The notes beneath the pieces are model-generated. The model searched no databases and was not told the DNA's origin. It saw only the letters and a list, made by a program, of their open reading frames with translations. From positions 1 to 58,160 of the forward strand of contig SCNI01000023.1 of the NCBI GenBank assembly GCA_005502775.1: a stretch of DNA of 58,160 nucleotides, given 5' to 3'. The position numbers were made by a program, and so were the translations under genes. This DNA comes from Microbacteriaceae bacterium 3FA27C10. Its GTDB lineage: Bacteria > Actinomycetota > Actinomycetes > Actinomycetales > Microbacteriaceae. Below are positions 34,839 through 42,711 of this stretch, in pieces (the stretch's first letter is position 1; each line of letters opens with the position of its first letter).

Positions 34839-34853
34839 ATCGAGGGCCGAGCG

Positions 34854-35747
34854 CTAGCGGGGCTCGCGCGGCTCGACGGTGAAGCGGCGCAGGGCGAGGG
34901 CGGGGTTGACGCGGCGCACCTCGTCGATGCGGCGCGGGTCGATCCAGGCCACCGCCACGTCTTCACGCTCGCCGAGCGAGGCGATCGTGACCCCCATCGG
35001 GTCGACCACGAGACTCGCGCCCACGCCGATCGGCGGGGTCTGGTCGGCCGCCGCGACGTAGATGGTGTTCTCCAGCGCCCGCGCGGTCACGAGTGAGCGC
35101 CAGTGATGCTCCTTGAGCGGCCCGCGCACCCACTCCGCGGGCACGGCCACGAGATCGGCCCCCGCGTCGACGAGCCGGCGCGACACCTCCGGGAATCGGA
35201 TGTCGTAACAGGTCTGCATGCCGACGGTCACGCCCTCGATCGAGAAGGTCTGCGGCTCGGCGATGTCGCCCGCCTCCACCCACTCGCTCTCGTGCGCCCC
35301 GAAGGCGTCGTAGAGGTGCAGCTTGCTGTACGTCGCGACGACGCCGTCGACGGGCGACACCGCGACGAGCAGGTTCGAGAAGCGCCGCTCATCGCGTGCC
35401 CGGGCCACGAGCCCCGCGATGATGTGCACGTCGAGCTCGGCGGCGAGACCCGAGAGCACGGTCACGAACGGCCCGTCGAGCGGCTCGGCGTTCTGCACGA
35501 GCGCCTCCCCCAGCGGGTCGACGAAGTACGAGGAGTACTCCGGGAACACCACGAGCGAGGCACCGCGCACCGCGGCCTGACGACTCAGGCGTGCGATGGT
35601 CTCGAGGTTCGCAGCCTTGTCGGCGCCCGGCGAGAACTGCGCCACCGCCACGCCGAAACCGAGCCCCGTCTCGCCGTCGAGCATCTCGCCCTGCACGATC
35701 TCGGACGGCTCGGTGGGCAGGATCTCGCCGTGCACGACGCCGGTCAC
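34854..35747 (-). CDS. Carbon-nitrogen hydrolase (nitrilase superfamily)
   Basis: A 297-aa enzyme with the nitrilase triad: Glu in VFPEYSSYF, Lys in YSKLHLYDAFG, and Cys in MQTCYDIRFPE. The sequence is of the omega-amidase/Nit type, which hydrolyse amides rather than nitriles; the substrate is not visible. The GTG at 35747 overlaps the stop of the alcohol dehydrogenase gene (GTGA), which indicates translational coupling. Another GTG at 35738 is possible. It ends just after the palindrome that separates it from the aminotransferase. Confidence 0.88.
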   Translation of the reverse strand: MTGVVHGEILPTEPSEIVQGEMLDGETGLGFGVAVAQFSPGADKAANLETIARLSRQAAVRGASLVVFPEYSSYFVDPLGEALVQNAEPLDGPFVTVLSGLAAELDVHIIAGLVARARDERRFSNLLVAVSPVDGVVATYSKLHLYDAFGAHESEWVEAGDIAEPQTFSIEGVTVGMQTCYDIRFPEVSRRLVDAGADLVAVPAEWVRGPLKEHHWRSLVTARALENTIYVAAADQTPPIGVGASLVVDPMGVTIASLGEREDVAVAWIDPRRIDEVRRVNPALALRRFTVEPREPR

Positions 35748-36781
35748 GAGAGCACCGCCATCGCCTTGACGGCCCGGCGTTCGTCCATCGCCTTGTAGCC
35801 CTCGGCCAGGTTCTCGAAGTCGAGCTGCAGGTCGAACACCCGGCCCGGTTCGATCGAGCCGTCGAGCACCTCGGTGAGGAGATCGGGGATGTACCGGCGC
35901 ACGGGCGCGATGCCGCCGGAGAGCCCGACGTTGTTCGAGAACGCGATGCCCACGGGCAGCTGCACGCCGTGCGGAACCCCCACGAAGCCCACCCGGGAAC
36001 CGGGGCGGGCGATGGCGAAGGCGGTGTTCATCGACTCGCCGGTGCCCACGCACTCGAGGGTCGCATCCGCCCCGATGCCGCCAGTGAGCTCGACGACCGC
36101 GACCACTGCATCCTCGCCCCGCTCCTCGACGATGTCGGTGGCGCCGAACTGCACGGCCAGCGCCTGGCGGTCGGCATGCCGGCTGAGGGCGATGATGCGC
36201 TCGGCCCCGAGCCGCCGGGCGGCGAGCACACCGCTGAGGCCCACGGCGCCGTCGCCGATGACGGCCACGACCGAGCCGGGCACGACGCCCGCGCCGAGCG
36301 CGGCGTGGTGGCCCGTTCCGCAGACGTCGGTGAGGGCGAGCAGGTGCGGGAGGAGGGCGTCGGTGGGACGGCCGCCCGGCACCGCCACGAGGGTGCCGTC
36401 GGCGTAGGGAACGCGCACGAACTCCCCCTGGCCGCCGTCGATGCCGCGCGAACCCCAGAAGCCGCCGTGGATGCACGAGGTGGGCACGCCGTTCAGGCAG
36501 TGCACACAGGTGCCGTCGTTGAAGGTGAAGGGGGCGATGACGAAGTCGCCCACCGAGAGCGAGCCGACGTCGGTGCCGATGGCCTCGACCACGCCCACGA
36601 ACTCGTGGCCGATGCGCGCACCGGCCGGATGCGGGGTCAGGCCGCGGTAGCGCCACAGATCGGACCCGCAGACGCAGGTGGCCACCACCCGCACCACCGC
36701 ATCGGTCGAGGCCTGGATCTCGGGATCGGGGACGTCCTCGATCGACACCGAGAACGCGTCGTTGAACACCACTGCTCGCAT
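35744..36781 (-). CDS. Zinc-dependent alcohol dehydrogenase (MDR family)
   Basis: A 345-aa medium-chain dehydrogenase. Catalytic zinc ligands: Cys in CVCGSDLWRYRG, His-Glu in GARIGHEFVGVVE, and Cys in ALTDVCGTG. The structural zinc site is reduced: CVHCLNG and TSCIHGG give three of four cysteines in an unusual spacing. The NAD(P) site is VIGDGAVGLSGVLAARRLGA. The substrate is unknown. TAGAGT lies 6 bases before the ATG at 36781, so this gene and the coupled nitrilase should be transcribed separately from the P450 operon, although only 55 bases follow the P450 stop. Confidence 0.88.
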   Translation of the reverse strand: MRAVVFNDAFSVSIEDVPDPEIQASTDAVVRVVATCVCGSDLWRYRGLTPHPAGARIGHEFVGVVEAIGTDVGSLSVGDFVIAPFTFNDGTCVHCLNGVPTSCIHGGFWGSRGIDGGQGEFVRVPYADGTLVAVPGGRPTDALLPHLLALTDVCGTGHHAALGAGVVPGSVVAVIGDGAVGLSGVLAARRLGAERIIALSRHADRQALAVQFGATDIVEERGEDAVVAVVELTGGIGADATLECVGTGESMNTAFAIARPGSRVGFVGVPHGVQLPVGIAFSNNVGLSGGIAPVRRYIPDLLTEVLDGSIEPGRVFDLQLDFENLAEGYKAMDERRAVKAMAVLS

Positions 36782-36793
36782 TCTCCGACTCTA
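36782..36793 (-). promoter_or_regulatory. Leaderless -10 box for the alcohol dehydrogenase/nitrilase pair
   Basis: TAGAGT (36793-36788) plus 6 bases before the ATG at 36781. Confidence 0.5.
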
Positions 36794-36836
36794 CCGGGAT
36801 GGCCTGAGAGCGGCAGGGGCGGCAGGGATCAGTGCG

Positions 36837-38039
36837 TCAGGAGCGTTCGAGCACGAGCCGCGAGTAGCCCGGGATGAGGGTTCCGCGCTGAGCGCGCCGC
36901 TCCACGATCGCGAGCGGTGCGGCGGCCGCCGCGTCGAGCACCGCCCCGAGCGTGGTGCCGATCTGCGCCATCGCCAACGGGGCACCGAGGCAGAAGTGGG
37001 CGCCCGCCCCGAACCAGAGCTGCTTGAGCGAGGCGGCCGGATTGGCGACGGGGTCGAAGGCGCCGGCCGCGCGATCGGCGAGGAAGGTGGCGAGCACCAC
37101 GCGGTCACCCGGCCCCACCGCGACTCCGCCGATGCGCGCGGGCGCGGCGACGCTGCGCAGCATGACCGGCGACGGCGTGGTGACGCGCAGGCCCTCGGCG
37201 ATCGCCGCGGCCTCGCCGCTGCGATCACGGGCGAGCACGCCCAGCCAGCCGGTGTCGTGCAGGATCGCGAGCATCCGCGGCAGGTACGACACGAGCGTCT
37301 CGGTGCCGGTGAGCACGAAGGCGCCCACCGCGCCCATCGCCTCCTGCTCGGAGAGGCCGAGTTCGCGCATCCGCGCCGGCACCGTGCGGGCGGGCACACC
37401 GTCGTCGCGGTAGGCCGCGCGGGCGTGCGTGGTGAGCTCGTCGAGCACGGCGCGGGCGCGGCGCACCTGCGGCTCGGTGAACCGGGGGCGCGACAGCCGC
37501 ACATAGCCCGTGACGGCCGAGACCCGGGCGAAGAGCCCGGCGTCGACGACGTCGTGGTCGAGCCCCACGAGACGGCTGATCACCCGGCCGGCGAAGTCGC
37601 GCACCTCGGCCACCGCGTCCACCCGCTCCCCGGCGAGCAAGCGCTCGGTGAGCCGGGCGGCGGCTCCGCCGAGGGTCTCGGCGGTCAGGGCGTTCACGAA
37701 GGCCGGCGCGAAGAGCGGGCCCAGGCGGCGGCGCAGGGCGAGATGGTCGACGCCCTCCATGTTGAGCAGCACCGAGGGGCCGAGCACCGGGGTCCAGAGG
37801 TCTGCGGGCGAGCCCGGGCCGGTCTTGGTGAAGCGTGCGGTGTCGAGCAGAACGCTGCGCACGAGCTCAGCCTCGGTCACCACCACACCCACGCGCGGCA
37901 CCCGAAGCACCGGCCGCCGGATGCGCGACAGCAGAGGGTAGACGAACGGATGCGCGGCGCGCTGCACCCGCTCCTCCCAGCGGCGCTCTGCGCCCGGCCG
38001 GGTCTGCGCGGCTGCGGCGGCGGTCGCGGCGGCGCTCAC
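36837..38039 (-). CDS. Cytochrome P450
   Basis: A 400-aa soluble P450. The heme-ligand signature is FGAGAHFCLGAPLA with the thiolate Cys350; the ExxR motif is EGLR in IAEGLRVTTPS; and the I-helix oxygen site reads LTGTETLVSY, with Glu-Thr in place of the common Asp/Glu-Thr after AG. The N-terminus lacks a membrane anchor, so it needs a ferredoxin or similar partner encoded elsewhere. It is the last gene of the adenylate-forming/SDR/KAS III operon; its GTG start overlaps the KAS III stop as GTGA. It probably hydroxylates or desaturates the operon product. Substrate unknown. Confidence 0.93.
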   Translation of the reverse strand: MSAAATAAAAAQTRPGAERRWEERVQRAAHPFVYPLLSRIRRPVLRVPRVGVVVTEAELVRSVLLDTARFTKTGPGSPADLWTPVLGPSVLLNMEGVDHLALRRRLGPLFAPAFVNALTAETLGGAAARLTERLLAGERVDAVAEVRDFAGRVISRLVGLDHDVVDAGLFARVSAVTGYVRLSRPRFTEPQVRRARAVLDELTTHARAAYRDDGVPARTVPARMRELGLSEQEAMGAVGAFVLTGTETLVSYLPRMLAILHDTGWLGVLARDRSGEAAAIAEGLRVTTPSPVMLRSVAAPARIGGVAVGPGDRVVLATFLADRAAGAFDPVANPAASLKQLWFGAGAHFCLGAPLAMAQIGTTLGAVLDAAAAAPLAIVERRAQRGTLIPGYSRLVLERS

Positions 38040-39229
38040 AGCCGCACCACCATTACGCCGAGCGAGATGCCGCCGGCGAGCCCCACGAGCGCCACCAGGC
38101 TGCCGTCGCGCACGAGACCGCGCTCCCTCGCCAGCTGCAGCTGCAGCGGCAACGTCGCCGAGGCGAGGTTGCCGTGCTCGGCCACCGTGAGCACCGACTT
38201 GGCCGGGTCGACACCCAGCGCCTCGAGGATGGTCTCGTGGGCGGCGACGGCCACCTGATGCACGGCGACGAGGTCGAGCTCGGCCATCCGGAGCCCGAGT
38301 TCGGCGAGCAGCTCGTCGACCAGGCCCACGCCGAGCTCGGCGAAAGCGCGCTGCAGGGCGGCGCCGTCCATGTCGAAGTAGCTGCCGCCCTCGGCGTGCG
38401 GGTTCACGGAGCCGCCGGTGGGGAGCGTGCCGACGGGCCAGTGCGTCGAGTGGGCCACGAAGCGGCTGCCGAGGATGCCGGGGGCCGAAGCTGCGGCACC
38501 GCCCGAGGCGCCCGGACCAGCGGAGTCGGCCGGACCGGCGGAATCGGCCGGACCCTCGGAGGCGCCCTCACCCGTGCGCTCGAGCACGACCGCGGCTCCC
38601 CCGTCGCTCATCGTGTAGCCGGCGAAGGAGCGCAGGAACTGCCCGCGGCTCTCGAGCCGCCAGCGCACCGCGTGCGAGGGCTGCTCGCCGCTCACGACGA
38701 GCACGCGGTGGTGCTGCCCGGTGGCGATCAGGGCGTCCGCGACCTGCATCGCGTTGAGCACGCTGTTGCAGGCGTTCTTGACGTCCATCACCGGGCAGTC
38801 GAGGCCGAGCTTGGCGGCGACGATGTGGCTCGTGGCGGGCTCGATCATGTCCTGGCTGGCGGAGGCGAAGAGCAGCAGGTCGACGGGCCCCGGCGTGGCC
38901 GCCAGGGCGCGGCGTCCGGCCGCGACGGCGAGATCGGAGGTCTGCCAGCCCTCGGGCCGCAGGTGCACGGCTTCGACTCCGGTGAGACGGCCGACGAGCC
39001 CGGTGGGCAGCTCGAGCCCTGGATTCTCGCGGCGCAGGCGCTCTTCGGTCTCGGCCGCGGTGCGGATCGTCGGCGGCAGGAAGGTGGCGACCGCCGCGAT
39101 GCGCACCTGCGGGCCGGGCCGTAGCCGCAGGGCGCGCTCGGGGGCCGGCGTCGCCGAGGCGTGCGACGCCGTGGCCTCGGCGCCGGCGCCGACACCGGCG
39201 ACGAGCGACGGCGCACCCGGCGCGGTCAC
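38036..39229 (-). CDS. 3-oxoacyl-ACP synthase III (KAS III/OleA-like) condensing enzyme
   Basis: A 397-aa thiolase-fold enzyme with the complete KAS III triad: Cys154 (VKNACNSVLNAM), His324 (VAVHQVAVAAH) and Asn354 (EHGNLASATLP). It joins acyl thioesters by Claisen condensation. Two oddities: an extra 40 residues at the N-terminus and a low-complexity insert of Ala/Gly/Ser/Pro/Asp repeats (about 222-250, PADSAG twice), both likely disordered. It differs from housekeeping FabH, and its operon partners suggest a special lipid or natural product. The GTG start overlaps the SDR stop (GTGA). OleA-like head-to-head condensation is possible but not proven. Confidence 0.88.
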   Translation of the reverse strand: MTAPGAPSLVAGVGAGAEATASHASATPAPERALRLRPGPQVRIAAVATFLPPTIRTAAETEERLRRENPGLELPTGLVGRLTGVEAVHLRPEGWQTSDLAVAAGRRALAATPGPVDLLLFASASQDMIEPATSHIVAAKLGLDCPVMDVKNACNSVLNAMQVADALIATGQHHRVLVVSGEQPSHAVRWRLESRGQFLRSFAGYTMSDGGAAVVLERTGEGASEGPADSAGPADSAGPGASGGAAASAPGILGSRFVAHSTHWPVGTLPTGGSVNPHAEGGSYFDMDGAALQRAFAELGVGLVDELLAELGLRMAELDLVAVHQVAVAAHETILEALGVDPAKSVLTVAEHGNLASATLPLQLQLARERGLVRDGSLVALVGLAGGISLGVMVVRL

Positions 39230-40320
39230 GGGCGCATCCCGTCGCGCTCGGCACGGGCGCGGGCGCCGTCGAGCGTACGCGCGAATCGCTCCAGTCCCTC
39301 CGCCATCGGCACGAGGGGCTCGCCGAGCAGCTCGCGGCAGCGCTCGGCGTCGAAGGTCTTGGCGAAGGCGTACACGATCACCGAGTATCGCGTGATCGGC
39401 GGCTCACCGCGACGTCGCAGCACTCTCCACACCCCTTCGACGAGCGTGGCCGCGGCGAGCGCCGTGCGACGCGAGACCGTGCGCTGCGGCACGGGGACCC
39501 CGGCACGGTCGAGGAGTGCGAACACCGCTCGCTGCAGGTCCACGGGCTCGCCATTGGTCACCGCCAGGGTCGTGCGGGCCGCGCGGGGCTCGGTGAGCGC
39601 GCGCACGAGGTACTCCACGAGGGTGTCGATGTAGACCAGGTCGGAGAGCACCGGCCCTCCCGCGCGCGGCGCCCGGAACCTCGGCAGACGGCCCCGTTCG
39701 GCGGCGGCGGCGATGCGCGGGAACAGCGTCGTGTCCCCCGGCCCGAACACCGCCCGGGGCCGCAGGATCACCCATTCTCCCGGATAGCCGCGCACCAGGT
39801 GCTCGGCGGCGTGCTTCGAGGCTGCGTACTCGCTCACGAAGCGGCGCGGCACGCGCTCGTCGTCGCGGAGGGCGAGCTGGTCGCGCGCCCGGGAGAGAAC
39901 GGATGCGGTCGACACGAACACGAGGCGGGGCCGGCAGCCGGGCGCGAAGCTCCGCGCGTACTCCAGCACCGCCCGGGTCGTGCCCACGTTGTCGCGCTCG
40001 AACTCGGCCCGGGTGCCCCAGGGCGAACTGCGCGCCGCCGCGTGCACGATCACCTCGGGCCGGAACGACTCGTGCTCCCCGGCACGAGTCAGCCCGCGGA
40101 GCCGTTCGGCGGCGTCGGGCGCGGCGAGGTCGACCCGGCGATACGCCGCCACCGCCGCGCTCCCTTCGGCGACCGCACCCCGCGATCCCGCACCCGGCAC
40201 ACCGGCATCGACATGCCGGCGCCCGACGCCCAGCACCGCGAAGCCCGGGTCGTCGGCGAGCCGGCGCAGCAGCGCCCCTCCCACGAAACCCGAGGCCCCC
40301 GTCACGAGAACCCTCACCAC
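39226..40320 (-). CDS. Extended SDR, NAD-dependent epimerase / OleD-like reductase
   Basis: A 364-aa extended short-chain dehydrogenase. The Rossmann motif is VTGASGFVGGALLRRL (residues 6-21), and catalytic residues are Ser138/140 (FVSTAS) and Tyr165-Lys169 (SEYAASK). The segment VHAAARSSPWGTRAEFERDNV resembles 3-beta-hydroxysteroid dehydrogenase and OleD proteins rather than sugar epimerases. The likely role is to reduce the beta-keto product of the condensing enzyme. The GTG at 40320 has GGAGAT 4-5 bases upstream. The stop overlaps the KAS III start. Gap to the adenylate-forming gene: 85 bases, with nothing visible in it. Confidence 0.88.
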   Translation of the reverse strand: MVRVLVTGASGFVGGALLRRLADDPGFAVLGVGRRHVDAGVPGAGSRGAVAEGSAAVAAYRRVDLAAPDAAERLRGLTRAGEHESFRPEVIVHAAARSSPWGTRAEFERDNVGTTRAVLEYARSFAPGCRPRLVFVSTASVLSRARDQLALRDDERVPRRFVSEYAASKHAAEHLVRGYPGEWVILRPRAVFGPGDTTLFPRIAAAAERGRLPRFRAPRAGGPVLSDLVYIDTLVEYLVRALTEPRAARTTLAVTNGEPVDLQRAVFALLDRAGVPVPQRTVSRRTALAAATLVEGVWRVLRRRGEPPITRYSVIVYAFAKTFDAERCRELLGEPLVPMAEGLERFARTLDGARARAERDGMRP

Positions 40321-40405
40321 GCCGATCTCCCGCTCCCCCGGCCCGCGAGGCCGCCGCACGGGCGCAGGGCCGTGACCGCCTGCGCACCCGGGCGGGCACC
40401 CGCCC

Positions 40406-41830
40406 TCACGAGGCATCCTCGCGCACGATGCGGCGCACCTTCTCGGCCGGGAGCGGCGGCACCCAGGGCACGAGCTCGACGGGAGCCGCGCATCCGTAGC
40501 TCTCGAAGAGGGCGGCGAGCGCCGCCGTCACCCGGGCACCGGCGTCCCGGTCCGGGTCGGCGAGCGCCACCTGCAGGCGGAGGCCCGTCTGGCGGATGCG
40601 CCAGTCGGCGAACCCGCCGGACTCGACGGCCATCGCGCGGCGCACGGCATCGGGGAACACCTCGACCACCCGCAGGCCATCGGTCGAGGGCAGGTGGAGC
40701 ACCGCGTCCGCCCGACCGTCGACGGCCGCGATCACCACGGTCACCCGCCCGCAGGCGCACCGCTCCGGGGCTGCCGTATCGACGCGCAGCACGTCGTCGA
40801 GCCGGTAGCGCGCGATGATCTGGGTGCGCCGGTCGAAGTCGGTGACCACGGGCGTGAAGCGCGTGCGGCCCTCTCCGGGAGCGGCACCCAGCCACTCGCG
40901 TTCGACGTGCACCGACTCCTCGTTGAGATGCAGGGCGCCCTGCTCGCAGCTGATGCCGAGCAGCCCCTCGGTGGCCTGGTAGACCTGCCGGGGCTCGCTG
41001 CCCCAGGCCCGGCGCACCCGCTCGGCCGTGGCCGGCTCGAGCACCTCCGCCACCGAGATCACGAGGCGCGGCGCCACACTCCGCTCCCCGCGCAGGGCCC
41101 TCACGGCGAGCGCATCGAGCACCGAGGGCGGCGCCACGAGCACCTCCGGTCCCCGTCCCTCCTCCCTCGCCGCCACGAGCCGTTCGACGTGCGCCTCCAG
41201 CGGCTCCGTCAGGTCGAAGAACGCGAAGCGGATGCGCGAACTCGCGACCGACTCGTAGAGGTTGCCGCCCGCGCGCAGGAAGAAGGCGATCCCGAGCGGC
41301 GGCCGCCACGGCATCAGCACCTGACGGAGCGACGCCCCGTCGAGGACGCGACCGAGGATGGTGCCGGCCCACAGCATCCGTTCCCGTGGGCTCACGAGGA
41401 ACACCCCGCGCCGCCCCGAGGTTCCGCTCGACAGCCCCACCGTGAGGTCGCCGCCGAGCACCGGGCGGAAGTCCCGGGTGCGTTCCGCCTCGAGCGCAAC
41501 CCCGAGGGCGTCGGCGAGGCGCACGCCCCGGGTGTTGAGCCCGTCGAAGTGCTCGAGCAGCACGCTCTTGTCGATCACGGGCAGCGCGGCGAGTGACGGC
41601 GCGCGTGCACCGGGCGCCGGCGCGACGATCGCCCCGGGTCCCGCGGCGGCCCCGGGGGCCCCGCCTCGGTAGTAGGGCGCACGCGCGATGCGCCGCAGGA
41701 ACGAGCGGATGCGCCGCGCCTGCCACGCCTCGAAGCGTGCGCGCGAGCGGAACCGCAGCCCCCATCTCGCACGAACGAACCGGGCGAGCAGCACGGCCAC
41801 GAGTGCGCGATCCGTCATCGACCGTCTCAC
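40406..41830 (-). CDS. Adenylate-forming enzyme, F390-synthetase-related (TIGR02304-like)
   Basis: A 474-aa member of the AMP-forming acyl ligase superfamily, in the branch of phenylacetate-CoA ligase/coenzyme F390 synthetase. Phosphate loop LSSGTSGRRG (about residues 133-142), the YQATEG motif (284-289), and YRLDD (342-346) followed by CACG. The wording LPVIDKSVLLEHFDGLN, FFLRAGGNLYE and SVAEVLEP is as I remember it from the TIGR02304 family of unknown function, which often sits beside KAS III and epimerase genes. It probably activates the hydroxy acid made by its neighbours, for ester or lactone formation. The GTG at 41830 is chosen because TATCCT lies 6 bases upstream; an ATG at 41818 is the alternative. 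Confidence 0.85.
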   Translation of the reverse strand: MRRSMTDRALVAVLLARFVRARWGLRFRSRARFEAWQARRIRSFLRRIARAPYYRGGAPGAAAGPGAIVAPAPGARAPSLAALPVIDKSVLLEHFDGLNTRGVRLADALGVALEAERTRDFRPVLGGDLTVGLSSGTSGRRGVFLVSPRERMLWAGTILGRVLDGASLRQVLMPWRPPLGIAFFLRAGGNLYESVASSRIRFAFFDLTEPLEAHVERLVAAREEGRGPEVLVAPPSVLDALAVRALRGERSVAPRLVISVAEVLEPATAERVRRAWGSEPRQVYQATEGLLGISCEQGALHLNEESVHVEREWLGAAPGEGRTRFTPVVTDFDRRTQIIARYRLDDVLRVDTAAPERCACGRVTVVIAAVDGRADAVLHLPSTDGLRVVEVFPDAVRRAMAVESGGFADWRIRQTGLRLQVALADPDRDAGARVTAALAALFESYGCAAPVELVPWVPPLPAEKVRRIVREDAS

Positions 41831-41842
41831 CCGGCCAGGATA
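41831..41842 (-). promoter_or_regulatory. Leaderless -10 box of the adenylate/SDR/KAS III/P450 operon
   Basis: TATCCT (41842-41837) plus 6 bases before the GTG at 41830. No ribosome site precedes the GTG, in line with a leaderless start. Confidence 0.5.
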
Positions 41843-41900
41843 CGCGGAGCCGCGCCGCGCGGCAGGCCGGAGCACCGTCCCGCCGCCGACCGGCGACTCG

Positions 41901-41912
41901 TAGACTGCTCGC
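41901..41912 (+). promoter_or_regulatory. Leaderless -10 box of the GAP-family gene
   Basis: TAGACT (41901-41906) plus 6 bases before the ATG at 41913, 58 bases from the divergent operon's -10. Confidence 0.5.
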
Positions 41913-42668
41913 ATGGCGGGAATCATCGGGCACATCCTTCCGCTCGCCCTGGGTGTGGCGCTGAGTTCCGTGCCCATCATCGTGATGGTGCTCATCCTGC
42001 TCTCCCCGCGTGGCCGCGCCTCGAGCATCACCTACCTGATCGGTGCCGCCGTCGGGATGCTCGCACTCACCATGCTCTTCACGGCCGGTGCGAGCCTGCT
42101 TCCTCCTCCTCCACCTTCGCAGAAGAGCCCGCTGTTCGCGGTGATCGAGATCACGCTCGGGGTGGGGCTCCTCGTGCTGGCGGTTGTGCGCTGGCGTCGC
42201 AGCCGGCAGCCCCGGGCCCGCGGCGAGGTGCTCGCCACGGAGGACATCCCGGCCGACATCGACGACATCGACCTGGCAACGCTCGCCACGTCTTCCACGA
42301 GCCCCGCCCGCACCACCCCGAAGTGGATGACCCGGGTCACCACCCTCGGCCCCGCCCCGTCGCTCGGGGTGGGTTTCGTGCTCATGCTGCGGCCGAAGAA
42401 CCTTCTGCTCACCATCGCCGCAGGCGTCGCCATCGGCGCCGGCAACCCGACTCTCAGCGAGGCGGCCATCGCGATCGTGATCTACGTCGTGCTCGGCATC
42501 TCCACCTTGGCCGCTCCGATCATCGTGGCCGTGGCGAACCCGACCCGGATGCGCAAGCCGCTCGAGGAGACCCGCCTCTGGATCGAGGGCAACAGTGCCA
42601 CGGTCACCACCGTCGTGGTGCTCATGCTGGGTACCGTCATCATCGGCTCCGGTCTGCAGCGCTTCTGA
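41913..42668 (+). CDS. GAP-family (Sap/LysE-like) membrane protein, probable lipid exporter
   Basis: A 251-aa integral membrane protein with about six helices arranged as 3+3 around a cytoplasmic loop of charged residues (about 95-145). It opens with LPLALGVALSSVPIIVMVLIL and has FVLMLRPKNLLLTIAAG in the second half, the pattern of the GAP family. Mycobacterial Gap and Sap help bring glycopeptidolipids and sulfolipids to the cell surface. It is divergent from the condensing-enzyme operon by 82 bases, so it may export that operon's product. The start is backed by TAGACT 6 bases upstream. Confidence 0.8.
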   Translation: MAGIIGHILPLALGVALSSVPIIVMVLILLSPRGRASSITYLIGAAVGMLALTMLFTAGASLLPPPPPSQKSPLFAVIEITLGVGLLVLAVVRWRRSRQPRARGEVLATEDIPADIDDIDLATLATSSTSPARTTPKWMTRVTTLGPAPSLGVGFVLMLRPKNLLLTIAAGVAIGAGNPTLSEAAIAIVIYVVLGISTLAAPIIVAVANPTRMRKPLEETRLWIEGNSATVTTVVVLMLGTVIIGSGLQRF

Positions 42669-42705
42669 GGTCGCGGCCCGGTCCGCACGGTCCCGTGCCG
42701 CGACC
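42669..42705. terminator. Bidirectional terminator between the GAP and beta-amylase genes
   Basis: GGTCGCGGC (42669-42677) and GCCGCGACC (42697-42705) form a perfect 9-bp stem; the 19-base loop contains a nested CACGG/CCGTG hairpin. It fills the gap between two convergent stops. Confidence 0.65.
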
Positions 42706-42711
42706 CCCACC

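Noticed and set aside
36781-36837. Alcohol dehydrogenase and nitrilase as fifth and sixth genes of the KAS III/P450 operon
   Set aside because: The gap is short, but a TAGAGT box sits 6 bases before the dehydrogenase start and predicts its own leaderless transcript. Read-through remains possible.
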